A stretch of DNA of 6,942 nucleotides from Bacillota bacterium (GTDB taxonomy: Bacteria > Bacillota > Clostridia > DSM-8532): assembly GCA_023426765.1 (NCBI GenBank), contig JAEZBW010000240.1:1-6942 (forward strand), given 5' to 3'. Within the stretch, counting starts at the first letter, position 1. Every line of letters begins with the position of its first letter. Of the stretch, positions 1 to 5,847 are shown piece after piece. A model generated the notes under the pieces. The model was not told the DNA's origin, did no database searches, and was given only the letters and a program-made list of their open reading frames with translations. The position numbers and the translations under genes are program-made.

Positions 1-507
1 CAGAACGGCAAAATAACTGTCCTTCAGCTTTAGTGTCCGGGTGACCATCATGTAGAACGGGATGAGCCCGGCTGAAAAAAGTGTTGTAAAGTAGATATAA
101 AATGAAATCTTATTCCTCAGGGGAAAGTCCGGCCTCTGCAGGGCGTACACGGTCTTCGCGATAATGAAAAGCCCGATGGCGGTGCCTGTGATCGTCAGCC
201 CGATGGTGACGATATACGATCCGATTACCATCTTCGGGTTTTTAAAGATCAGATCATAAGCGTCCAGGCTGAATTCGCGCGGAAACATGGAAAAGCCATG
301 CAGTGTAATGCTTTTTTCAGCGGTAAAGGACGATGAAATGATCAGGATAAAGGGAATGATGCACATCAGGCTGATCAGCCCCGTCAGCAGCACACCGAAC
401 ACCTGGATTCTTTTTTGGGTTTTGTCCACCACCTTGTGCCCGCTGCCCGATTTGCGCATTTCTGCGGAGATAGAACCAGCCGCCTGCGATTCAATGGTTT
501 CCGGCAT
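1..507 (-). CDS. Carbohydrate ABC transporter permease, LplC/YtcP type (3' end beyond window)
   Basis: This is the second inner-membrane subunit of a CUT1-type sugar importer; it would pair with the permease encoded just upstream. The visible part is 169 residues and runs off the left edge in an open frame. It starts MPETIESQ, with a polar cytoplasmic N-terminus of about 33 residues. Hydrophobic segments follow at roughly 34-58, 94-118 and 133-155. The stretch IIPFILIISSSFT and the later FTTLFSAGLIPFYMMV are typical of the LplC/YtcP permeases of Firmicutes. The EAA loop that contacts the ATPase would lie outside the window. The start at 507 is supported by AGGAGGT at 514-520, six bases upstream. 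A 69-bp gap separates it from the first permease gene, and I see no promoter there, so the two are probably co-transcribed. The substrate cannot be told from sequence. Family is secure; the exact LplC assignment rests on remembered motifs. Confidence 0.9.
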   Translation of the reverse strand, partial: MPETIESQAAGSISAEMRKSGSGHKVVDKTQKRIQVFGVLLTGLISLMCIIPFILIISSSFTAEKSITLHGFSMFPREFSLDAYDLIFKNPKMVIGSYIVTIGLTITGTAIGLFIIAKTVYALQRPDFPLRNKISFYIYFTTLFSAGLIPFYMMVTRTLKLKDSYFAVL

Positions 508-576
508 ACAAGCACCTCCTGAATGACCGTTCGGAATATCGCTTTTCATGGTTGAAAAGACCTTCCAGGCCGGTTA
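508..576 (-). other. Intergenic spacer between permease genes with small hairpin
   Basis: This 69-bp spacer holds a perfect 7-bp stem (CTTTTCA, loop TGGT, TGAAAAG) at 542-559. It also has ACCGTTCGGAA at 526-536, which is the reverse complement of a motif found upstream of the operon. The hairpin has no T-run after it on the minus strand, so it is unlikely to terminate transcription. It might influence relative expression of the two permeases, but that is speculative. Confidence 0.4.
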
Positions 577-1503
577 CTAAAATAATGAATAATCGGGTTC
601 GATTTTTTTCACAATGCCATTGACCGTCATGACCAGCACAAAGCCAAAAAGTGACTGGTACAAACCGACCGCGCTGCCCGACGAGAAATTGAAGCTGACG
701 TTTAAAGAGCGGAAAACAAAGGTTTCAATGATGTCGGTTTTATTGTACAGCGCCGTGTTGCTTGCCCCCGTAAGGTTATAGAACAGGCCGAAGTTTCCTT
801 TCATGATGCCGCCCAATGCAAACAGCAGCAGAATGATAAAGGTGGGCTTCAGGCAGGGCAGCAGAATATACCGGATGCGCTGAAATGCATTTGCACCGTC
901 GATTTCGCTGGCCTCCATCATCTCCGAATCGATGCCCATGATGGAAGCGAAATAAACAATGGAACCATAACCGGTGTATTGCCACAGGTAGGCAAGCAAG
1001 ATAATGAACGGCCACAGCTGAGGAATGGAATAAAAATTAATGGTATCCCGCTCCAGCTGCCGCAGCAGAGAGTTGATGGCACCGGTCTGCACATTCAGGA
1101 AGTTGTAGGCAAAAACCCCGATGACGACCGTTGATATGAAATATGGAAGAAACATGACGCTTTGGGCGAACTTTTTATAAGCGCGCAGCACCTTGCCCAC
1201 CATTTCATTGAACAGAATAGCCACAGAGACCTGAAGGACATTTCCGGTGAGAATAAACGCCAGGTTATATAAAATCGTGTTTTTTGTCAGCATCCACAGC
1301 TGGCCTGACATGACCAGAAAACGAAAGTTATCCAGCCCTACAAATTTCGACCCGAATATGCCGTCTTTATAATTGAACTGAACAAAGGCCAGCCATACGC
1401 CGGGCATGGGAAGGTACGAGAAAATAAAAAAGAACACGATGGCGGGTAAACACATGAGTAGAAGTGCCTTCTTTTTCATCAGCTTCCTGAATCCAGCCTT
1501 CAT
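577..1503 (-). CDS. Carbohydrate ABC transporter permease, LplB type
   Basis: This 308-residue integral membrane subunit of a CUT1 sugar importer would form the translocation pore with the next gene's product. A basic N-terminus (KAGFRKLMKKKA) precedes the first membrane helix at about 13-32, and about six hydrophobic segments can be seen. The cytoplasmic EAA loop is clear at 197-220: EASEIDGANAFQRIRYILLP, then CLKP. It matches the family pattern EAA-x2-DGA with a downstream LP, and it docks on the ATP-binding subunit. No ATPase gene is present; in Firmicutes such transporters commonly share one encoded elsewhere (MsmX type), which is inference here. The start is supported by a GGGGGTG ribosome site about six bases upstream. 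The gene ends in tandem stops (TAG TAA). It is preceded by a consensus promoter and a LacI-type operator, and it is the first gene of the transporter operon. Confidence 0.93.
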   Translation of the reverse strand: MKAGFRKLMKKKALLLMCLPAIVFFFIFSYLPMPGVWLAFVQFNYKDGIFGSKFVGLDNFRFLVMSGQLWMLTKNTILYNLAFILTGNVLQVSVAILFNEMVGKVLRAYKKFAQSVMFLPYFISTVVIGVFAYNFLNVQTGAINSLLRQLERDTINFYSIPQLWPFIILLAYLWQYTGYGSIVYFASIMGIDSEMMEASEIDGANAFQRIRYILLPCLKPTFIILLLFALGGIMKGNFGLFYNLTGASNTALYNKTDIIETFVFRSLNVSFNFSSGSAVGLYQSLFGFVLVMTVNGIVKKIEPDYSLF

Positions 1504-1521
1504 TTTTTCACCCCCATCGGT

Positions 1522-1541
1522 AAATGTAACCGGTTACATTT
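1522..1541. promoter_or_regulatory. Perfect 20-bp palindromic operator of the LacI/GalR type
   Basis: AAATGTAACCGGTTACATTT is an exact inverted repeat with a central CG, as LacI-family hinge helices require. The core TGTAACCGGTTACA fits the GalR-type pattern TGTAANCGNTTACA. It lies 3 bp downstream of the -10 hexamer and covers the expected start point of the transporter operon, a classic repression position. The likely ligand is the adjacent LacI-family protein. The core also satisfies the loose CcpA cre pattern TGWNANCGNWNWCA, so control by CcpA instead of, or in addition to, the local regulator cannot be excluded. Confidence 0.88.
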
Positions 1542-1544
1542 TTA

Positions 1545-1573
1545 ATTATAGGGATCATTGGAAAATTTGTCAA
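1545..1573 (-). promoter_or_regulatory. Consensus sigma-A promoter of the transporter operon
   Basis: Read on the minus strand, TTGACA (1568-1573) and TATAAT (1545-1550) are both perfect consensus hexamers, separated by exactly 17 bp. Transcription would start near 1538, inside the palindromic operator, giving a leader of about 35 nt before the permease start codon. A promoter this strong normally needs tight repression, which fits the overlapping operator. Confidence 0.9.
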
Positions 1574-1805
1574 GCATGATTTGAAAAATGTTCCGAGTTT
1601 TGTGCATTTTTAACATTTTCCGACTGGTTCGGAAATGCTGCAGCCTTATGAATTATCATTCATGCTCCTTATCCGAACGGTCTGCGCGGAGTCGGCTCAT
1701 AAGGGCAGTTCCTTCTATTCCGACGGGATTCGTTCTTTTCCGAACGGTTCCTCACCGGGCAATAAAGGGAAATGGAAATTGATCAGACGGATGGATGTGT
1801 TTCAT
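1574..1805. other. Gene-free stretch upstream of the transporter promoter with repeated TTCCGA motifs
   Basis: No plausible gene is seen. TTCCGA occurs on the plus strand at 1591, 1618, 1718 and 1738, with an ATCCGA variant at 1671 and the reverse complement TCGGAA at 1629. The ten-mer TCCGAACGGT is repeated at 1672-1681 and 1739-1748. The copies at 1618 and 1629 form a hairpin, TTTCCGA-CTGGT-TCGGAAA (1617-1635). A further inverted repeat, ATGAAT/ATTCAT, lies at 1648-1663. No hairpin is followed by a T-run on the minus strand, so I find no clear intrinsic terminator for the regulator gene and read-through into the permease operon is possible. The repeats may be sites for a second regulator. 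Confidence 0.5.
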
Positions 1806-2852
1806 TCAAACCGATAGCGCCTTGCAGGAATCTCTCTGAACGATCTCCATCTTCAGGCTGATCCCGGAAGGTTCTCCCTGTGGCTTCTCATGAATCATTT
1901 TGTTGATCCGATCCACTGCCATGAAACCAAGATCCTTGTACTGGTGAGAGAGTGTTGTAATGGAAGGCAGGGTTGTGGTGGAAATGGCGCTGTTGTCGAA
2001 CCCCAGAACCGAGAAATCGTCGGGGATATGAAAACCTTTTGCAATACAGGTATTGATAATGCCGGCGGCAGCTTCATCATTGATGGCAATGATGGCCGTA
2101 GGCAGCTCCTTTTCCTTCAGCAGGGCATTCATGGCATCAACGCCGCCCTGATAGGTGAAATCACTTTGCTTGATCCATTCCTTTTTCAACACAAAGTTTA
2201 CCTGCTGTGAGGCCTGCTTCAAAGCCTTCAGCTTGATATCGGTCGACATGATGCCCTTTCTGCCGCCTAAAAAGCCGATCTTTCTGTGCCCCAGGCCGGT
2301 CAGATAGGAAATGGCCCGGAACATCGCTTCATGTTCATCGGAGCTGACGGTGGTACAATTTTCGGCGTAGTTGTCCAGCTTGCCATTGATGATGACAACC
2401 GGAGTGGGAAAGACATCTCTTTTCAACAGGGCAACATATTGAGCATTGGTTTTGGTTTCATTGACATGGCCTCCAAGCAATATCAGGCCATCCACCTGTT
2501 TCTCAGCCAGCCTCGCCGCATAGAAATCCTCCAGCCTGTAATCGCTGAGCGTATTGCATAAAAAGACGGTTTGCCCGAACGCGATGGCTGCTTTTTCGAT
2601 CTCTAAAAATACCTTGGCAAAGAAATGGTTGGTGATTTCGGGGAGAATCACCCCGATAGACTTTGTGCGCTGCGTATATAAACCCCTTGCCAGCTCATTG
2701 GGCTTGTAATTATACCGTTCGATGACACTTTGAACCAGTACCCGGGTTTCTTCCTTCACAACTTCACTGTTGTTCAAAACCCTGGAAACGGTGGCAACCG
2801 ATACGTCGCATTCTCTTGCGATATCCCGGATGGAGATTTTGCCTTTCTTCAT
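1806..2852 (-). CDS. LacI/GalR-family transcriptional repressor
   Basis: This 348-residue cytoplasmic DNA-binding protein probably senses the imported sugar or a metabolite of it and represses the transporter operon. The N-terminal helix-turn-helix spans about 6-28, with the recognition segment VSVATVSRVLNN and the initial ISIRDIAREC. The hinge (PNELARGL, 51-58) carries the leucine that inserts at a central CG. The rest is a periplasmic-binding-protein-like ligand and dimer domain, with KSIGVILPEITNHFF, VDGLILLGG, INDEAAAGI and VLGFDNSAISTTTLPSITT as family landmarks. I chose ATG at 2852 because AGGTGAT lies at the right distance before it. A GTG at 2861 would add three residues but overlaps that ribosome site. 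The gene stands upstream of the permease genes on the same strand with its own promoter, and a degenerate copy of the permease operator suggests autoregulation. The effector is unknown. Confidence 0.93.
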   Translation of the reverse strand: MKKGKISIRDIARECDVSVATVSRVLNNSEVVKEETRVLVQSVIERYNYKPNELARGLYTQRTKSIGVILPEITNHFFAKVFLEIEKAAIAFGQTVFLCNTLSDYRLEDFYAARLAEKQVDGLILLGGHVNETKTNAQYVALLKRDVFPTPVVIINGKLDNYAENCTTVSSDEHEAMFRAISYLTGLGHRKIGFLGGRKGIMSTDIKLKALKQASQQVNFVLKKEWIKQSDFTYQGGVDAMNALLKEKELPTAIIAINDEAAAGIINTCIAKGFHIPDDFSVLGFDNSAISTTTLPSITTLSHQYKDLGFMAVDRINKMIHEKPQGEPSGISLKMEIVQRDSCKALSV

Positions 2853-2896
2853 ACCGATCACCTGCCTGAATTATTTGAATGAAGCCTGAACAGCGA

Positions 2897-2916
2897 AAAT
2901 GAATCGTGTTTCATTC
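2897..2916. promoter_or_regulatory. Candidate autoregulatory operator, degenerate copy of the 1522-1541 palindrome
   Basis: AAATGAATCGTGTTTCATTC matches the perfect palindrome at 1522-1541 at 14 of 20 positions. It keeps the AAATG...CATT outer arms (AATGAA/TTCATT inverted repeat). It lies 7 bp downstream of the predicted -10 of the regulator promoter, so it too covers the expected start point. The strict central CG is lost (the centre reads GT), so binding would be weaker. This is inferred from position and similarity only. Confidence 0.5.
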
Positions 2917-2923
2917 TCATACC

Positions 2924-2952
2924 ATCTTACTGGTTTTCAATGGGAGTGTCAA
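2924..2952 (-). promoter_or_regulatory. Sigma-A promoter of the LacI-family regulator gene
   Basis: On the minus strand, TTGACA (2947-2952) is followed after 17 bp by TAAGAT (2924-2929), five of six matches to TATAAT. Transcription would begin near 2917, about 65 nt before the regulator start codon. It is the only good promoter upstream of the regulator. Confidence 0.75.
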
Positions 2953-3315
2953 CCAAATCCGCCGTAAACAGCATCAGCAAAATCACCCCAAGTTACTGTT
3001 CACGGGTAGTATCTGAAAACCATCCGCGGTACCCGCTTCGGGTGTTTTGTCTCCTCTGACAACAAAGCACTAACCTCTCTGCACGCATTTACCGATTTAC
3101 TTGTTTAAGTTGAGGTCTCCATATCCTGGGTCGCTCAAGCTGCACGCAATAGACCTTCCTTTATGAAGCAGGGCTTCGAGGTATGTTGTCTTTCGTCACC
3201 AAAATCACCCAAATCATCCGCTAGCTCTATTAGGGTGTGAACAGTAACCACCAAAATCATCCGATGAATCTTGAGCGAACTTTAACGAATTCTATCTGGA
3301 CAAGCCGGTATAATA
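2953..3315. other. Long non-coding stretch between divergent regulator and deacetylase genes
   Basis: About 360 bp between the regulator and deacetylase promoters contain no credible gene. Most of it is the segment bounded by 12-bp inverted repeats, described separately. Outside it are short direct repeats, such as AAATCATCCG at 3211-3220 and 3254-3263 and CACCAAAATCA at 3197-3207 and 3249-3259. An isolated TATAAT lies at 3309-3314 without a good -35 partner. Confidence 0.6.
2992..3248. mobile_element. Putative small mobile-element relic with perfect 12-bp terminal inverted repeats
   Basis: GTTACTGTTCAC at 2992-3003 is exactly mirrored by GTGAACAGTAAC at 3237-3248, bounding 257 bp. No open frame with a start codon spans the interior. 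The interior holds several short perfect stems: ACCCG/CGGGT (3031-3043), TTGTC/GACAA (3047-3062), ACTT/AAGT (3099-3110), GGTC/GACC (3129-3155) and GAAGC/GCTTC (3165-3177). The nine-mer CTGCACGCA is repeated at 3079 and 3140. This suits a MITE or the end of a decayed insertion sequence; a structured RNA is an alternative. No exact target-site duplication is visible: the flanking octamers are CACCCCAA and CACCAAAA. The same terminal motif recurs at 5848, which supports a repeat family. Confidence 0.5.
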
Positions 3316-3345
3316 TTGACAGACTATGGAATTGCAAACTACAAT
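3316..3345 (+). promoter_or_regulatory. Sigma-A promoter of the polysaccharide deacetylase gene
   Basis: A perfect TTGACA (3316-3321) and TACAAT (3340-3345) are separated by 18 bp. Transcription would start near 3352, giving a leader of about 38 nt that contains the AGGAGA ribosome site at 3377-3382. It lies just outside the mobile-element relic, so the gene does not depend on it. Confidence 0.72.
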
Positions 3346-3389
3346 GGTACATATGACTGAACTTTTTGTAGATGTCAGGAGATTACACC

Positions 3390-4442
3390 ATGAAACTGAA
3401 ACATTACTCAGCACAGAAGCTTGTCTGTCCTCTACTGTGGATCCTGGTTATCCTGCTTGCAGGCTGCTCTGTGGCAGCGACTCCTGATGCAGTAATACCG
3501 GCTGTAGGAATTGTATCTGACGATCTTCCTGCTGTTACGGGTTCCGAGCCCAAAGCCGAACCCATATCTGAAGAAATAACCGTTACCCCCACTTTGTCAC
3601 CGCAAACTGCCGATCCTGCTTTAACTCCTTCACCAACAATGCCGCATGTGGAAATTTCACCTGCCGTTCAAGGCTCTGACATGCCCACGCCTACACCTGT
3701 GTTACCTTCATTAACACCTGTCGCTACCGTCACTCCATCGGTCACCCCTGCGCCGGACAAAGCTCCGGAGGTGAAAACCAAATCGGACGAGGTGGTCTAT
3801 CCCATCAATTCCTTCAAAAATGATTCGGTTTTATGCCTGACCTTTGATGACGGAGGGAATAAAAAGGCTGTTCAGAAAACTCTCGAGGTGCTGGAGCAGT
3901 ATGACATTCAATGTACCTTCTTTATTGTCGGAAAATATCTGAAGCCCTATGCGGACCTGTGGAAACAGGCCATCGACCAGGGGCATCAGATTTGCAACCA
4001 TACGCAGAACCATAAATGGCTGTCAGATCTGTCCACCGATGAAGCAAAGAAGGAAATCCTGGCCTGGGAGGCTTCTGCAACAGAAGCGCTCGGAGAGGAA
4101 TATGTTAAGATAATGAAGGAAGAGTTTCCGTATCTCCGGCTTCCTGGTGGCGCCGGCGCCAAGAGCAAGCGGGTAATGGGAATCCTTTCGGATTTGGGTT
4201 ACACTCCAATAGGGTGGAATATCGAAAGCTATTATGCGGTACTGCGTCATCATGACCTGAATAATGACCCGCTTGCGGAAATTGCCGGCGAAGTGACCGC
4301 ACATATCACTAAAAAAGCATCCGCCGGATCCATCATCCTGCTGCACTTTAACCCGTATGACACCACTAAGCTGGAAGCCATCCTGGACGGAATTCTGGCA
4401 AAGAAATTAACCATGGAATTATTGTCTGAACAGGGTTTTTAA
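3390..4442 (+). CDS. Lipoprotein polysaccharide deacetylase (NodB homology domain, carbohydrate esterase 4)
   Basis: This 350-residue surface lipoprotein probably removes N-acetyl groups from a cell-wall or extracellular polysaccharide in a metal-dependent reaction. Residues 1-26 form a lipoprotein signal peptide with lipobox LLAGC; Cys26 would be lipidated. A low-complexity Thr/Pro/Ser spacer follows at about 55-127, and the NodB domain occupies about 146-345. Its motifs are TFDDGG (151-156; Asp153 as base, Asp154 as metal ligand), HTQNH (204-208; two metal-binding His), RLPGG (250-254) and LLH (317-319; His319 as general acid). Motif 4 reads WNIES (276-280), with Glu279 where Asp is usual. 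I chose ATG at 3390 because AGGAGA lies seven bases upstream; an in-frame ATG at 3372 precedes that site and would add six residues. It has its own promoter and may share a transcript with the next gene. Substrate is unknown: peptidoglycan is likely, chitin or xylan possible. Confidence 0.93.
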   Translation: MKLKHYSAQKLVCPLLWILVILLAGCSVAATPDAVIPAVGIVSDDLPAVTGSEPKAEPISEEITVTPTLSPQTADPALTPSPTMPHVEISPAVQGSDMPTPTPVLPSLTPVATVTPSVTPAPDKAPEVKTKSDEVVYPINSFKNDSVLCLTFDDGGNKKAVQKTLEVLEQYDIQCTFFIVGKYLKPYADLWKQAIDQGHQICNHTQNHKWLSDLSTDEAKKEILAWEASATEALGEEYVKIMKEEFPYLRLPGGAGAKSKRVMGILSDLGYTPIGWNIESYYAVLRHHDLNNDPLAEIAGEVTAHITKKASAGSIILLHFNPYDTTKLEAILDGILAKKLTMELLSEQGF

Positions 4443-4508
4443 AGAACCTGAGCTGAAGCGGTTTACCGCTCCCTTCACCTGAAGGGAAAAGAAAGGGAGG
4501 AATGAATA
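4443..4508 (+). other. Spacer with two adjacent hairpins
   Basis: Two short perfect stems lie back to back: AGCGG-TTTA-CCGCT (within 4457-4470) and CCCTTC-ACCT-GAAGGG (4471-4486). They are followed by A/G-rich sequence, including the GGGAGG ribosome site of the next gene at 4495-4500. There is no T-run, so on the plus strand this is not a standard intrinsic terminator. It may stabilise or process the transcript between the two genes. Confidence 0.45.
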
Positions 4509-5042
4509 ATGGAAAACCAGTTTATTGAAATCAAGCCCTCACAAATGACCGACAACCCTTTTAAATTGATCGGCACCGACTGGATGCTGATCACCGCCGG
4601 AAGTATTAGTTCGTGGAACACAATGACGGCTAGCTGGGGTGGCTTGGGCTTCCTGTGGAATAAAAACGCAGCCATCTGTTTTGTGCGGCCCAGCCGGCAT
4701 ACCTATTCCTTTATTGAAAGCGCAACAAACTTTACGTTATCTTTTTTTGATGCTTCTTATCGTAAAGCGCTGAACTATTGCGGCTCGCATTCGGGAAGAG
4801 ACTATGACAAGGCTGCAGAGACCGGATTGACGCCCGTCGCCGGGGGAGACGGCATAGTTTATTTCGAACAGGCTCGTCTGGTGTTGGTTTGTGAAAAACT
4901 TTATGCGCAGGATTTTGACCCCGCTCACTTTATGAACCCCGATTTGGTCTCCATGAATTATCCGCTGGGGGATTTTCACAGGATGTATGTGGGTGAAATT
5001 CTTAACTGCCTGAAAAAAGAAGAGCAAGCTCTCTACCTGTAA
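4509..5042 (+). CDS. Flavin reductase-like, FMN-binding split-barrel protein
   Basis: This 177-residue soluble protein resembles the flavin reductase / flavoredoxin family, whose members bind FMN in a split barrel and act in electron transfer or NAD(P)H-dependent flavin reduction. The N-terminal segment (NPFKLIGTDWMLITAG) leads into the barrel. MTASWGGLGFLWNKNAAICFVRPSRHTYSFIE, at about 38-69, is the FMN-site region of this family. FTLSFFDASYRKALNYCGSHSGRDYDKAAETGL follows at about 75-107, and the strand FEQARLVLVCEKLYAQDF comes later. The length suits a single-domain member. The start follows GGGAGG by eight bases; an ATG at 4502 is out of frame. It lies 66 bp after the deacetylase on the same strand, and no separate promoter is obvious. 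The two functions are not clearly related, so co-transcription implies little. Redox partner and physiological role are unknown. Confidence 0.88.
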   Translation: MENQFIEIKPSQMTDNPFKLIGTDWMLITAGSISSWNTMTASWGGLGFLWNKNAAICFVRPSRHTYSFIESATNFTLSFFDASYRKALNYCGSHSGRDYDKAAETGLTPVAGGDGIVYFEQARLVLVCEKLYAQDFDPAHFMNPDLVSMNYPLGDFHRMYVGEILNCLKKEEQALYL

Positions 5043-5145
5043 GCTCTATCCGGTTGTTGTCAGCGTCCGGGAAACAGCCTTCATAATAGCCGTCCCCTGT
5101 AAAGCCCGGATCCCGGACGATGGCAAGGCCGTGCTTTATGCGAAC
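5043..5145. other. Spacer between convergent genes with a 9-bp inverted repeat
   Basis: CGTCCGGGA (5064-5072) and TCCCGGACG (5111-5119) can pair across a 38-base loop. No T-run follows on either strand, so a bidirectional terminator is only a weak possibility. No gene is seen here. Confidence 0.35.
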
Positions 5146-5763
5146 TTATTTTCCGGTCAACATATTTTCAACTTCCTTTATTGTCTTACGATCCAAAACA
5201 TCCGTTGACAAGGCCTGAGCAATATAAGCGTCAACCTTATCCGAAGACAGCTGTTTGCGAACCGCGGCAAGAACCGAAAGAATATCGGTCAGAACGGATT
5301 TTCGCATGGTTGTCCTGATTGTTGTCATATCCAGCGAAATCAAAGCATCTGCTATTTTTTCCGCCAGGTGTCTTTTATACGGGAGGATCCGGTGCAACGC
5401 CTGAATGCATTGGCGAACCGTGATCGGTTTTTCATCGTGCAGTATTTCCAGATAGGCATCCAGAGCATCTTCCATCCTGTTTTCGGTATCCCACCTGGCA
5501 TTTTCGGCGATCAGCATCAGGCCGATGCTTCTTTGATAGGAGTTTTCACTGTTCAGTTTCTTCAGGAAAACCTCCCAATAAGGGTATACATCACTGAACC
5601 CGGCAGATCGGCTTTGCAGTAAAAGCAGCGCCGCATATCGAATCTTGTCATCCTTTTCGGACAACAAATTCACCAGAAAGGCAATATCCTCCTTTGTAAG
5701 CCTCTGCGCTTCTTCCCCTGTCTGCTGTTTATCAAGAAACAAGATTTTTTCAATCGTGATCAT
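5146..5763 (-). CDS. HEAT-like helical repeat protein of unknown function
   Basis: This 205-residue soluble protein is predicted to be almost all alpha-helical. It has repeated units in which an Arg/Gln-rich turn leads into a hydrophobic helix: DDKIRYAALLLLQSRS (38-53), SYQRSIGLMLIAENARW (75-91), PITVRQCIQALHRILPYK (113-130) and TIRTTMRKSVLTDILSVLAAV (148-168). The 35-38 residue period is that of HEAT-type repeats, which usually serve as protein-binding scaffolds. I know similar short proteins from clostridial genomes, some carrying the unhelpful name SufBD protein, but nothing here supports a role in iron-sulfur assembly. I chose ATG at 5763 because AAGGAG lies seven bases upstream. The frame stays open to an ATG at 5817, but that extension (MSGKRYIIGCRMVERSES) would contain the ribosome site. 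The gene is convergent with the flavoprotein and has no co-directional neighbour here. Confidence 0.8.
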   Translation of the reverse strand: MITIEKILFLDKQQTGEEAQRLTKEDIAFLVNLLSEKDDKIRYAALLLLQSRSAGFSDVYPYWEVFLKKLNSENSYQRSIGLMLIAENARWDTENRMEDALDAYLEILHDEKPITVRQCIQALHRILPYKRHLAEKIADALISLDMTTIRTTMRKSVLTDILSVLAAVRKQLSSDKVDAYIAQALSTDVLDRKTIKEVENMLTGK

Positions 5764-5798
5764 AGACTCACTCCTTTCCACCATTCTACACCCAATGA

Positions 5799-5828
5799 TA
5801 TATCTTTTTCCAGACATCTGTATGTCAT
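5799..5828 (-). promoter_or_regulatory. Weak promoter candidate for the HEAT-like gene
   Basis: On the minus strand, ATGACA (5823-5828) and GATATA (5799-5804) are spaced by 18 bp. Each hexamer deviates from consensus. The position, about 35 bp before the chosen start codon, is suitable. No better pair is evident between the gene and the repeat at 5848. Confidence 0.35.
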
Positions 5829-5847
5829 ATTAAAAAAACACCAAGTT

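Noticed and set aside
1588..1817. Two overlapping plus-strand open frames of 60-64 codons in the spacer upstream of the transporter promoter
   Set aside because: There is no ribosome site, the compositions are improbable, they overlap the repeat cluster, and one runs into the regulator gene on the opposite strand.
1890..2210. 106-codon plus-strand open frame within the LacI-family gene
   Set aside because: It is antisense to a well-supported regulator and has no independent evidence.
3097..3195. Minus-strand open stretch of 32 codons inside the repeat-bounded element (includes YLEALLHKG and SLSDPGYGDL)
   Set aside because: It begins right after a stop, has no start codon or ribosome site, and matches no family I recognise. 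It could be a fragment of a decayed gene, but that cannot be supported.
3309..3314. TATAAT as a possible -10 for the deacetylase gene
   Set aside because: No acceptable -35 lies 16-18 bp upstream (CGAATT at the 17-bp position). The TTGACA/TACAAT pair just downstream is far better.
4023..4346. 107-codon minus-strand open frame within the deacetylase gene
   Set aside because: It lies entirely antisense to a gene with clear catalytic motifs. Its sequence resembles no protein and it lacks a convincing ribosome site.
5064..5119. Inverted repeat between convergent genes as a bidirectional terminator
   Set aside because: The loop is 38 bases and no T-run follows on either strand, so it is recorded only as a spacer feature.
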